Below are positions 33,022-41,543 of a stretch of 64,000 nt of DNA, piece after piece. Position numbers and translations under genes: made by a program. This stretch comes from Bacteroidota bacterium (lineage in GTDB: Bacteria; Bacteroidota; Bacteroidia; Chitinophagales; Chitinophagaceae), in assembly GCA_023417815.1 (NCBI GenBank), contig JAEZEI010000021.1:124001-188000 (forward strand), in the 5' to 3' direction. Position 1 is the first letter of the stretch, and each line of letters begins with the position of its first letter. The notes beneath the pieces are model-generated. The model did no database searches, had not been told where the DNA came from, and was given only the letters and a program-made list of their open reading frames with translations.

Positions 33022-34176
33022 ATGCATTTTCAATTATCCGAAGAGCAGTTAATGATCCAGCAGGCTGCCAGAGATTTCGCTCAGAACGAATGTTTACCGG
33101 GCGTCATAGAAAGGGACGAACAACAGAAATTCCCGCGTGAACAGATCGAAAAACTTGCAGACCTGGGTTTCATGGGTATGATGGTTAAGCCGGAATACGG
33201 TGGCAGCGGACTGGATACGGTCAGTTATGTACTTGCAATGGAAGAAATAAGCAAAGTTGATGCAAGTGTTAGTGTGTGTATGAGTGTTAACAACAGCCTG
33301 GTATGTTATGGGTTGCAGGAATTTGGAACAGAAGAACAGAAACAAAAATATCTTACCCCTCTTGCACAGGGCAAAAAGGATGGAGAATTATATATCGGCG
33401 CATTCTTGTTAAGCGAACCTGAAGCGGGAAGTGATGCTACATCGCAACGCACTACCGCTGAAGATAAAGGAGATCATTATATCCTTAACGGAACAAAAAA
33501 CTGGATCACGAACGGAAACAGCGCGAGCGTTTACCTTGTGATTGCACAAACCGACGTTTCAAAAGGCAGCCGTGGCATCAACGCTTTCATCGTTGAGAAG
33601 AACTGGCCAGGTGTTACCGTCGGTGCAAAAGAAAACAAGCTGGGAATTCGCGGCAGCGATACACATACCATCATGTTTACAGATGTGAAAGTTCCGAAGG
33701 AAAACAGGATCGGAGAAGATGGATTTGGATTCAAGTTTGCGATGAAAACACTTGCCGGCGGAAGGATCGGGATCGCATCCCAGGCGCTGGGTATTGCCAG
33801 TGGAGCATATGAACTTGCACTTGCATACAGCAAACAAAGAAAAGCTTTCGGAACTGAGATCATGAACCACCAGATCATTCAGTTCAAACTGGCAGATATG
33901 GCAACGCGAATCGAAGCTTCGAGACTCCTATGCCTTAAAGCCGCATGGCAAAAGGATAATCATATGGATTATACGCTTAGCAGTTCAATGGCTAAGGTGT
34001 ACAGCAGCGAAACTGCAATGTGGACTGCCACTGAGGCCGTCCAGATCCATGGCGGTTATGGTTTCGTTAAGGAATACCATGTTGAGCGGTTAATGAGAGA
34101 CGCTAAGATTACGCAGATATATGAAGGTACCAGCGAGGTACAAAGGATCGTAATAAGCAGGACGATACTTAAATAA
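33022..34176 (+). CDS. Acyl-CoA dehydrogenase (short/medium-chain type)
   Basis: The 384-residue protein has the family marks GFMGMMVKPEYGGSGLD, LLSEPEAGSDATS, GTKNWITNGNSAS, KLGIRGSDTHTIMFTDVKVP, the FAD-contact Arg/Gln region and the catalytic base E368 in IYEGTSEVQR. It introduces the first double bond in acyl-CoA and passes electrons to ETF (etfBA at 26690-28423). Its stop TAA is back to back with the next, opposite-strand stop (TAATTA). Confidence 0.95.
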   Translation: MHFQLSEEQLMIQQAARDFAQNECLPGVIERDEQQKFPREQIEKLADLGFMGMMVKPEYGGSGLDTVSYVLAMEEISKVDASVSVCMSVNNSLVCYGLQEFGTEEQKQKYLTPLAQGKKDGELYIGAFLLSEPEAGSDATSQRTTAEDKGDHYILNGTKNWITNGNSASVYLVIAQTDVSKGSRGINAFIVEKNWPGVTVGAKENKLGIRGSDTHTIMFTDVKVPKENRIGEDGFGFKFAMKTLAGGRIGIASQALGIASGAYELALAYSKQRKAFGTEIMNHQIIQFKLADMATRIEASRLLCLKAAWQKDNHMDYTLSSSMAKVYSSETAMWTATEAVQIHGGYGFVKEYHVERLMRDAKITQIYEGTSEVQRIVISRTILK

Positions 34177-34863
34177 TTACCGTCCTTTTTCGCATTTGTT
34201 GTACTCATCGATTATTGTCATCATGGTTTCGATCCGCTTTGAATCAATCAAAGAAACCTGCGCATAAAAATATCCTTTTTCCTTTCGCCGGATCTTTTCA
34301 GCCAGGGCAGAACAATCTTTTACGATCTCGCTCATCTTATTCTCAAAATCAGGCACCAGCCTTCTTCCTTCAATGTTCCAGGCCGGCATCTGGTAAGTAT
34401 GGGCAGGGGTTACGATATAATAGGAATATTGTCTTTCAGTATAAGAAACGGAATTCCTGTTATACCGGCTGTATTGCTGGCGGTTAACATCTTCCTGGAG
34501 TTCATAAAGATGAATCCTTGAAGGCTCTTTAGTAAGTCGGCGTAAAAAACGAAATTCGTTAGTGTTTCCTAGTCCTCCCATATCCACGAGCCTCGGTTCA
34601 TAATAATCACCCCGAACTTCCATTCCTGTTATATCGGTAAGCATGATGCGTCTGGCCTCCTTCCCTTCTCTCGGTGTAACATTAACATACAGTCGGGAAG
34701 GATGATAATTTTCCATATTGACTGTGAGTTGACCTTCAGCTTTTCCTCCATCTTTTGTGAAGACAGTTCCATTGATCAGCCTCATATTATTGGCGTTATT
34801 AAAATAGGGTGCTTTACAGGAAACAAGTGCAGCAAGCGCGAACAATACGAATAATCTCTTCAT
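34177..34863 (-). CDS. Putative lipoprotein, function unknown
   Basis: The 228-residue protein has a lipoprotein signal with LVSC (C16). The rest is mixed alpha/beta (LINGTVFTKDGGKAEGQL, VTPAHTYQMPAWNIEGRRLVPDF), with an Arg/Tyr-rich middle. There is no familiar domain. It is an envelope protein of unknown function. Confidence 0.75.
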   Translation of the reverse strand: MKRLFVLFALAALVSCKAPYFNNANNMRLINGTVFTKDGGKAEGQLTVNMENYHPSRLYVNVTPREGKEARRIMLTDITGMEVRGDYYEPRLVDMGGLGNTNEFRFLRRLTKEPSRIHLYELQEDVNRQQYSRYNRNSVSYTERQYSYYIVTPAHTYQMPAWNIEGRRLVPDFENKMSEIVKDCSALAEKIRRKEKGYFYAQVSLIDSKRIETMMTIIDEYNKCEKGR

Positions 34864-34870
34864 ATCACTT

Positions 34871-34878
34871 TAATTTTG
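34871..34878 (+). promoter_or_regulatory. -7 box TAATTTTG before the YggS-like gene
   Basis: It fits TAnnTTTG, 52 bases before the ATG at 34931, in the divergent gap with the lipoprotein gene. Confidence 0.4.
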
Positions 34879-34930
34879 TGCAAGTTGGAGAAATTCAACA
34901 ATTCATTTCACACTTTTTGAATCTTTTCAC

Positions 34931-35572
34931 ATGTTCAAAAAACAGGCCTACCATAAATTACTTGACGAAGTTAACGGCAATGCCACTGTGGTTGCAGTTT
35001 CGAAAATGCGGTCAGTCAAAGATATCCGGGAAGCCTATGATGCCGGGGTGCGGGATTTTGGAGAGAACTATGTGCAGGAATTGCTGGAAAAACAACCTCT
35101 TCTGCCTGGAGATATTCGCTGGCATTTTATTGGTCATCTCCAACGCAATAAAGTAAAGTATATAGCGCCATTTGTTCATTTGATACACGGTGTTGACAGC
35201 ACAAGACTTCTAGAGGAAATAAATAAGCAGGGAATAAAAAACAACAGGATAATTCCCTGCCTGCTGCAGGTTCATATAGCCCAGGAAGAAACAAAATTCG
35301 GATTTGATGCGGATGAATTGAAGCAAATAGACCCATCACTTTTTAAAGGAGCCCGGATAAGTGGAATGATGGGAATGGCAAGTTTTTCAGATGATCCTGG
35401 ACAAGTACGGGAAGAATTCAAATTATTAAAGCGACTATTCGATGAATATTCCAGCCTTGCAGGTCCTTCACCGGTGCTAAGTATGGGGATGAGCGGAGAC
35501 TACAAATTGGCACTGGAAGAAGGAAGCAATATGTTAAGGATAGGAAGTGCATTGTTTGGAGTTCGTAACTAA
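34931..35572 (+). CDS. Pyridoxal phosphate homeostasis protein (YggS/PLPBP)
   Basis: The 213-residue protein is of normal length. PLP-binding Lys is K25 in VVAVSKMRSVKDI; DFGENYVQELLEK, WHFIGHLQRNKVK, HGVDSTRL, QVHIAQEETKFG, GMMGMAS and LSMGMSGDYKLAL are all conserved. It buffers and delivers PLP in the cytoplasm. It stands ahead of a TonB-like gene and folC on the same strand, but with a 90-base gap. Confidence 0.95.
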   Translation: MFKKQAYHKLLDEVNGNATVVAVSKMRSVKDIREAYDAGVRDFGENYVQELLEKQPLLPGDIRWHFIGHLQRNKVKYIAPFVHLIHGVDSTRLLEEINKQGIKNNRIIPCLLQVHIAQEETKFGFDADELKQIDPSLFKGARISGMMGMASFSDDPGQVREEFKLLKRLFDEYSSLAGPSPVLSMGMSGDYKLALEEGSNMLRIGSALFGVRN

Positions 35573-35662
35573 GGTGTTAAAATTTTTCAAACTCGTTGTG
35601 GAATTATCCGATCCCAGGATCTAAAGGGATAATAATGAATAACTTTATACAAAGAAGCCGGA

Positions 35663-36490
35663 ATGACAAACCCTTATCAGAATAATTCAGATACCGACCG
35701 CAGGAAGAAGGCGTTAATGTATACCCTGATGATCTGTGGTGGCCTTTTGATAATGACCTTTCTCATCAGCTGGAGAAATTTGCCTTTACCTCCTACTCCA
35801 TTGGTTGAATTGATAGAGATCAATCTCGGTAATAATGAAGATGGTTTCGGAGAAGAACAACCCCTCATCAAGGGAGAGCGTGGGCCTTCACAGGAAAAGA
35901 TAGAAAGCAGTGAAACCGCATACAGCCAGGCCACAGCGGAAGAAAAGGTAATGCCGGATGATAATGCAGATGAAAATGCCGCAGTGGTTAACAGGCCTAC
36001 AAAAGTAGCTCCTAAGACTAAACCTGTTCCTGTAGCCTCCAATGTTGAAGCCAAACCGAAACCCCAGAAACCAAAATTTGCTTACGATGGCCCGGGAAAG
36101 GGAACGGGAAATAATGATACAGAAGATAATGGTTATCGTTACCAGGGCTCTACACCAGGCGGAAAAGGTGATGCAGGTGATCCTTCCGGTCATCCGGACT
36201 CCTATGGAAACAGCCCCGGTGGAAAAATTGGGAACGGACCAAGGGTGGTTGGCAACAGGAAGATCATTCGTCATTATGCATTTACTGGCGATCTAAAAAA
36301 GGCAACTATCTATGCCATCGTAAAAGTTTCACCTGCGGGTATCGGATCATTTGTAGGTTTCGATAAGGGCTCCACCAGTCGCAGCGAATCATACGCCCAG
36401 GCAATTAGAAACTACCTCAGGAATATTCAATTCGATAAATCTGACAAGGAATCAACTGTCCAGGTTCAGTTCAATTTCAACGAGAGCTAA
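35663..36490 (+). CDS. TonB-like energy transducer protein
   Basis: The 275-residue protein has a short N-terminal cytoplasmic part (1-19), one membrane anchor (20-37), a Pro/Lys/Glu-rich, Gly-rich periplasmic linker (45-205) and a small C-terminal domain (205-275: KATIYAIVKVSPAGIGSFVGF, YLRNIQFDKSD, STVQVQFNFNES). This layout and the terminal strand pattern fit a TonB/TolA-like transducer. The exbB/exbD genes are not adjacent in this window. The partner outer-membrane receptor is unknown. Confidence 0.65.
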   Translation: MTNPYQNNSDTDRRKKALMYTLMICGGLLIMTFLISWRNLPLPPTPLVELIEINLGNNEDGFGEEQPLIKGERGPSQEKIESSETAYSQATAEEKVMPDDNADENAAVVNRPTKVAPKTKPVPVASNVEAKPKPQKPKFAYDGPGKGTGNNDTEDNGYRYQGSTPGGKGDAGDPSGHPDSYGNSPGGKIGNGPRVVGNRKIIRHYAFTGDLKKATIYAIVKVSPAGIGSFVGFDKGSTSRSESYAQAIRNYLRNIQFDKSDKESTVQVQFNFNES

Positions 36491-36499
36491 GATGTACCT

Positions 36500-36507
36500 T
36501 ATCTTTG
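36500..36507 (+). promoter_or_regulatory. -7 box TATCTTTG before folC
   Basis: It fits TAnnTTTG, with TTTC 21 bases upstream (36475-36478). It ends four bases before the ATG at 36512, so the mRNA would be leaderless, or folC is read from the upstream gene (19 bases from its stop). Confidence 0.4.
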
Positions 36508-36511
36508 GTTG

Positions 36512-37813
36512 ATGACTTACGAAGAAACGCTCGAATATCTGTACAACCGGTTGCCCATGTTCACGCGCACCGGGCCGGCTGCTTTAAAGATGGACCTGGA
36601 CAATACACTCAGCCTGTGTGCAGCACTAGGTGAACCTCAAAAAAAGTTCCGCTCAATTCATATTGCCGGTACCAATGGAAAAGGCAGTACAAGTCATATG
36701 CTCGCGTCCATTCTTCAGGCAGCAGGTTATAAGACCGGCCTTTACACCTCACCGCATATTTTCGATTTTGGAGAAAGGATCAGGATAAATGGATCCATGG
36801 CCGACAGGCAGTTCATTATGGATTTCGTGGAAAAGGCAAAGCCGCTTATTGAAAAAATCGAACCGTCATTTTTTGAACTTTCAGTGGCGATGGCATTTGA
36901 ATGGTTTGCACGAAATGAGGTTGATGTAGCTGTCATTGAAACCGGCCTGGGAGGTAGACTTGACAGCACCAATGTGTTAACTCCTGTATTGTCTGTTATT
37001 ACGAATGTAGGATTTGATCACGAAGACCTGCTGGGTTCATCGCTGGATCTCATCGCCAGCGAAAAAGCCGGCATAATCAAACCACATGTACCTGTTGTGG
37101 TTGGTGAACAACTCCCCGAAACTCGACAGGTTTTTATAGACAAAGCGAACGGTTCTGAAGCACCATTACAATTCGCAGAAGAGCGATACATTATCGAATT
37201 CATCGATCCTTTACATGATCTACTCATCTGCCATATCAAGGATCTTGAAACAGGAGTGGTTGAGAAATTCAACCTGGATCTCCCGGGCCTTTACCAAAGC
37301 TACAACGCCCGTACTGTGCTTGCCTCTGTGAATGAATTACGCAAAGCCGGATTCAGGATCGATCCCGATGACCTGAAAAAGGGAATTGAATCTGTACGAG
37401 ATACAACCGGCCTTAGGGGAAGATGGGAAATAGCAGGTTCCCACCCTACTATGATCTTTGATGCAGCTCATAATGCTGATGGATTGATCAGGGTTGTTGA
37501 ACAGCTAAATGCTGTTTATTCAAATCGCACGTGGCATTTTATTCTTGGATTTGTCAAGGACAAAGATGTCAGTAGAATGTTAGGCATTATTCCGAAAGGG
37601 CATCATTATTATTATACCAATGCCCATATTCCAAGGGCGCTTCCACACCACGAACTGTCCCATATCGCAAAATTGGCCGGGCTCGGGGGAAACAGTTTCG
37701 ACGATATCAACGAAGCGATTACGGAAGCAAAAAACAAAGCGTCAACAGAGGATGTGATAATTGTTTGCGGCAGTTTTTACATTCTTGGGGAAGCGCGTTA
37801 TTTCACGGTATAG
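36512..37813 (+). CDS. folC: Bifunctional folylpolyglutamate/dihydrofolate synthase
   Basis: Translation from ATG 36512 gives 433 residues. It has the Mur-ligase-like ATP loop HIAGTNGKGSTSHMLASIL, TGLYTSPHIFDFGERI, SFFELSVAMAFEWFARNEVDVAVIETGLGGRLDSTN, the C-terminal IFDAAHNADG and CGSFYILGEAR. It adds glutamates to folates. The 3' end overlaps the NUDIX gene by 16 bases. Confidence 0.96.
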   Translation: MTYEETLEYLYNRLPMFTRTGPAALKMDLDNTLSLCAALGEPQKKFRSIHIAGTNGKGSTSHMLASILQAAGYKTGLYTSPHIFDFGERIRINGSMADRQFIMDFVEKAKPLIEKIEPSFFELSVAMAFEWFARNEVDVAVIETGLGGRLDSTNVLTPVLSVITNVGFDHEDLLGSSLDLIASEKAGIIKPHVPVVVGEQLPETRQVFIDKANGSEAPLQFAEERYIIEFIDPLHDLLICHIKDLETGVVEKFNLDLPGLYQSYNARTVLASVNELRKAGFRIDPDDLKKGIESVRDTTGLRGRWEIAGSHPTMIFDAAHNADGLIRVVEQLNAVYSNRTWHFILGFVKDKDVSRMLGIIPKGHHYYYTNAHIPRALPHHELSHIAKLAGLGGNSFDDINEAITEAKNKASTEDVIIVCGSFYILGEARYFTV

Positions 37814-38352
37814 ATCCCATTCTGTTGCAGAAAGCTAAAACCGTAGAACAAGGCTAGCGCATGCATGCTTTGAGGAATTTCCTGGTGTTGCAACATATTC
37901 CAGACCTTTTCCGGCTCATAAAGGAATAATTCTATCTCTTCATTCTTGTCAAGCTGTTGTTCGCCGATCTTTTTTCCACCCCAGGCCAGGAACATGTGGC
38001 TGAAATTATTCAACACCCCCGGGTTACCGGCAGTAATGCCCAGGTATTGGAAATTTGCAAATTCATAACCGGTTTCTTCTTTCAACTCCCTTTCCATGGC
38101 TTCTCGGGGCTGTTCATTTGGGTCCATGAATCCGCCCGGTAGTTCAAACATCTCAACACCAACAGGGTGCCTGTATTGTTTTAACAGGATCACCTTCCAG
38201 TCATCAGTAATTGCCATGGCCACCGCAGAAGAAGGAAGTTCAACGACAAAATACGGGTCAACAATTTTACCTGAACCAGTTTCGTAACTGTCACGCCTCG
38301 CTGTAAAATAAGGATGGTTGCTTAGGTATTCTGATGAAAGTATCTTTACCAT
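37798..38352 (-). CDS. NUDIX hydrolase (ADP-ribose pyrophosphatase-like)
   Basis: The 184-residue protein has a complete Nudix box GGFMDPNEQPREAMERELKEETG (residues 76-98), preceded by VILLKQYRHPVGVEMFELPGG. These marks resemble ADP-ribose/NADH pyrophosphatases. The exact substrate is not determined. It forms a minus-strand group with the DinB and FKBP genes. Confidence 0.93.
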   Translation of the reverse strand: MVKILSSEYLSNHPYFTARRDSYETGSGKIVDPYFVVELPSSAVAMAITDDWKVILLKQYRHPVGVEMFELPGGFMDPNEQPREAMERELKEETGYEFANFQYLGITAGNPGVLNNFSHMFLAWGGKKIGEQQLDKNEEIELFLYEPEKVWNMLQHQEIPQSMHALALFYGFSFLQQNGIYTVK

Positions 38353-38362
38353 ATAGGATCGA

Positions 38363-38890
38363 TTACCAACCGTTTCTTTCTCTTAATTGCAGAATATGGG
38401 CAACATGATGCCGGCCATGCCAAGCATACATCCCCAGGAAATACCAGAGATCAAAATGGGTTTTATGTTCAGGGTGATAAACCTGTCGCTTCCAATCTTC
38501 AGCATGGATTCCCTTCAGCAATTCCACCCACCGACGATGTAATGCAAACAGCATTGTAACAGAAATATTCACCGGGACATTTGAAACATCCGGAAGCTTC
38601 ACCCATTCATCCTGGTCGTATGGCTTTATCTGAGGTGAATCTTCAGTCAGCCCCAGCTTAAACCTGATGAATGCATTCATATGACTATCTGCCACATGAT
38701 GAACAAGTTGCTTGACTGTCCAACCGCCTTCTCGATAAGGCGTATCCAAACGCGACTCATCCAGATCCTGGATTGCATATTCGAGCTGGGAAGGAAGGCT
38801 CTCAATATCCAGCAACCATTCACCAAGCTGCTGTTCAGAGTAAGGTTGTTCCCTGAATTTCCCGATCGGGTATTTTAGGGCTTCGGTCAT
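38363..38890 (-). CDS. bstA: YfiT/BstA-like DinB-family bacillithiol transferase
   Basis: The 175-residue protein has the four-helix DinB fold with the metal-binding His triad: H65 (QLVHHVADSHMN), H158 and H162 (AWHGRHHVAHI). The phrase GGWTVKQLVHHVADSHMNAF is characteristic of the YfiT group, which includes bacillithiol S-transferases. The window also encodes BshC, so bacillithiol is made here; the transferase role is inferred from that. ATG overlaps the FKBP stop (ATGA). Confidence 0.85.
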   Translation of the reverse strand: MTEALKYPIGKFREQPYSEQQLGEWLLDIESLPSQLEYAIQDLDESRLDTPYREGGWTVKQLVHHVADSHMNAFIRFKLGLTEDSPQIKPYDQDEWVKLPDVSNVPVNISVTMLFALHRRWVELLKGIHAEDWKRQVYHPEHKTHFDLWYFLGMYAWHGRHHVAHILQLRERNGW

Positions 38891-39642
38891 TTAGAGGCGG
38901 CTTTCTTTATGTCCAGCAGAATTATATCAAATAATAAAGTGGCACCCGGTGGTATAGATGCTCCGGCTCCCCTGTCACCGTAACCGAGGTCAGAAGGGAT
39001 AGCAACTCTCCAGTGTGCTCCTTTGGGCATTAGTTGCAATATTTCGGTCCAGCCTCTTATCACACCGTTTAACGGGAAAGTAGCTGGCTGACCTCTTTTA
39101 AGGGAATTATCGAATTCTGTTCCATCGATCAAGGTACCAACATAATTAACAACGACAGTATCAACTGCGGCTGGCTTTTGACCATTAGGTTCTCCTGCAA
39201 CTATCACTTCATACTGTAAACCATTCGGAAGAACAGTCACCCCCGTTTTCTTTGCATTTTTATCCAGGAATTCCTTTCCTTTTGCCTTCTCCCCCTCCAG
39301 CTTTTTCATTTTAAAAGCCATCAATTGTTCCTGTAATTTCATATTCGCATCCTCTTTGGTTAATTTGGTTTGTTTTCCCTGGTATACATCGTTCATTGCC
39401 TGGCGCACAATATCAAGATCAACATCTGTGATGCCCTGGTCTGCCATGCTGTGTGCTACATTCATACCAATGGCATAACTAAAGCTATCCATTAAATTCT
39501 TCAGAGGTTTTTCATTAACCGGCATACCTGGTTTTGCAGGAGTTGCGGATTTAGCAGGTGCTGCAGGCGCTTTCTTTTGCTGGGCAATTAAAGGGTTAAA
39601 AGAGAGCAGTGTATATGCAACGATTATTATATGCTTCATCAA
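38887..39642 (-). CDS. FKBP-type peptidyl-prolyl isomerase, secreted
   Basis: The 251-residue protein has a signal peptide (1-21), a Pro/Ala/Lys linker, an FkpA/Mip-like helical dimerisation part (45-140) and a C-terminal FKBP domain (150-248: VVNYVGTLIDGTEFDNSLKRGQPATFPLNGVIRGWTEILQLMPKG, IPPGATLLFDIILLDIK). It folds envelope proteins in the periplasm. Its stop overlaps the start of the DinB gene, so they are coupled. Confidence 0.93.
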   Translation of the reverse strand: MMKHIIIVAYTLLSFNPLIAQQKKAPAAPAKSATPAKPGMPVNEKPLKNLMDSFSYAIGMNVAHSMADQGITDVDLDIVRQAMNDVYQGKQTKLTKEDANMKLQEQLMAFKMKKLEGEKAKGKEFLDKNAKKTGVTVLPNGLQYEVIVAGEPNGQKPAAVDTVVVNYVGTLIDGTEFDNSLKRGQPATFPLNGVIRGWTEILQLMPKGAHWRVAIPSDLGYGDRGAGASIPPGATLLFDIILLDIKKAASK

Positions 39643-39669
39643 TTTTTATTTTTACAAATAAAGTAAAAC

Positions 39670-40428
39670 TTATTCTTCCCTCATTTCACGACCTGTTAAT
39701 TGTATGAATACGTCTTCAAGATTTGCTGATTTAACCTGCTTAGGCCTTTCAAACCCGGAAGCAACCAGTTCATCGATCATTCTATCTGGAGAATCCAACT
39801 TAATTATGCTTCCGTGGTCCATTATTGCTATGCGGTCGCAGAGTTGCTCTGCTTCATCCATATAATGTGTAGTGAGAATAACCGTGGTGCCGGAAAGTTG
39901 GATTTCGCGGATCAGCTCCCATAAATTCCGCCTGGCTTGCGGGTCAAGACCTGTGGTAGGCTCATCAAGAAAAATGATCTGTGGCTTGTTGATGAGCGTA
40001 GTTGCAATGGAAAAGCGTTGCAGTTGTCCACCGCTTAATTCCTTCGCCTTACTTTTAGCCTTATCCTCAAGATTTACTTTTCTAAGCAATTCCAGGGCAT
40101 CGATGTCCTTATTATACAACCCACTGAAAAGTTTTACCAACTCAAGCAGGTTTAGACCAGGATAATATCCAGAACTCTGTAACTGGACGCCAATAATTTT
40201 CTTAATTGAAGCGGGCTCTTTGTCGAGGTCGAATCCTCCCACAACAACTTTCCCCGAAGTTTTCTTCCTGAGGGTTTCCATGATCTCCAGGGTTGTTGAT
40301 TTTCCCGCACCATTTGGTCCAAGCAGACCGAAGATCTCACCCTTGTATACGTCAAAAGAAATGCCCTTTACAGCGGTAAATGAACCATAGTTCTTAACAA
40401 GACCTTCAACGGAGATTACTTTTTCCAT
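39670..40428 (-). CDS. ABC transporter ATP-binding protein
   Basis: The 252-residue subunit has Walker A GPNGAGKST (residues 36-44), the signature LSGGQLQR and Walker B IFLDEPTTGLDP. The C-terminal region (VASGFERPKQVKSANLEDVFIQLTGREMREE) is typical of the drug/ABC-2 type (DrrA-like) ATPases. No permease gene is next to it. Its ATG overlaps the fbp stop (TAATG), so it is translated together with fbp. Confidence 0.93.
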   Translation of the reverse strand: MEKVISVEGLVKNYGSFTAVKGISFDVYKGEIFGLLGPNGAGKSTTLEIMETLRKKTSGKVVVGGFDLDKEPASIKKIIGVQLQSSGYYPGLNLLELVKLFSGLYNKDIDALELLRKVNLEDKAKSKAKELSGGQLQRFSIATTLINKPQIIFLDEPTTGLDPQARRNLWELIREIQLSGTTVILTTHYMDEAEQLCDRIAIMDHGSIIKLDSPDRMIDELVASGFERPKQVKSANLEDVFIQLTGREMREE

Positions 40429-41459
40429 TATACATTTACTGCGACTGCCCCGGTGAAGGATTCCAGTTCTTCCATCATTTTAATACTTCCTACAAAAAAT
40501 GGCGTACGCTGGTGTAGTTCAGTTGGGATTATGTCAAGGATCCTCTCCTTTCCATTTGTGGCTTTTCCCCCTGCTTTTTCAATTATGTAAGCGAAAGGAT
40601 TGCATTCGTAAAGAAGCCGCAACTTCCCTTTAGGTTTATCGGTAGTACCCGGGTACATAAAGATCCCGCCTTTAATCAGATTCCTATGCACGTCGGAAAC
40701 CATACTTCCGATATAACGTTGAGTGTATGGCCCGCCGTTACTTTTATCCTTTCGCTGGCAATTATCTATATATGACCTAACAGGTTCATCATATTGGAAA
40801 AAATTTCCATGATTAACAGAATATATCTTCCCTTTTTCCGGGCATTGAATATTTGGATGACTCAGAGAGAATTCACCTATTGACTGATCCAATGTAAATC
40901 CATTCACACCTCTTTTGGTTGCATAGACCAGCATTGTTGAGGAGCCATAAATAACATAACCGGCCGCTACCTGTTTATTTCCCGGCTGCAGGAAATCCTC
41001 CTTTGTTGCAGGCTTACCGATCTCGCTTACACGGCGGTAAACGCTGAAAATTGTTCCAATGGATACATTCACATCAATATTACTGCTTCCGTCAAGCGGA
41101 TCGAAAAGACAAACATATTTAGACCTGTTGCTCGTTTCATCATCAAAAACTACAATATCATCAAGTTCTTCGCTTGCTATCCCTGCACAACTGATCCCAT
41201 GGCGAAGCACACCCATGAACTGGGTATTCGCCAGTACATCAAGCTTCTTCACTTCTTCACCCTGAACATTTGTTGAACCCGCATCACCAAGGATATCAAC
41301 CAGCCCGGCCTTGTTTACCTCTACATTGACCCTCTTGGCTGCAAGACCTATATCCCTTAATAGTCCTGCAAGTTCCCCGGTGGCTGCAGGGAATTTTCTC
41401 ATTTCCTGGATTATGAATTCATCAAGGGTCTGAATATTCCTGTTTATGACCATCTCCAT
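40428..41459 (-). CDS. fbp: Class I fructose-1,6-bisphosphatase
   Basis: The 343-residue enzyme has the family marks: LANTQFMGVLRHGISCAGIASEELDDIV, FDPLDGSSNIDVNVSIGTIFSVYR, RYIGSMVSDVHRNLIKGGIFMYPG and PFAYIIEKAGGKATNGKERILD. It is the committed step of gluconeogenesis. A minus-strand TACATTTG box (41503-41510) lies upstream. It is coupled to an ABC ATPase gene through a one-base overlap. Confidence 0.96.
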   Translation of the reverse strand: MEMVINRNIQTLDEFIIQEMRKFPAATGELAGLLRDIGLAAKRVNVEVNKAGLVDILGDAGSTNVQGEEVKKLDVLANTQFMGVLRHGISCAGIASEELDDIVVFDDETSNRSKYVCLFDPLDGSSNIDVNVSIGTIFSVYRRVSEIGKPATKEDFLQPGNKQVAAGYVIYGSSTMLVYATKRGVNGFTLDQSIGEFSLSHPNIQCPEKGKIYSVNHGNFFQYDEPVRSYIDNCQRKDKSNGGPYTQRYIGSMVSDVHRNLIKGGIFMYPGTTDKPKGKLRLLYECNPFAYIIEKAGGKATNGKERILDIIPTELHQRTPFFVGSIKMMEELESFTGAVAVNV

Positions 41460-41543
41460 ATATAGATTCTTATTTAGTATTATTGAGGTTAGTTTTGCGG
41501 CTCAAATGTAGCACATATTTAAAGGCAAACCTGTTCACTTACC

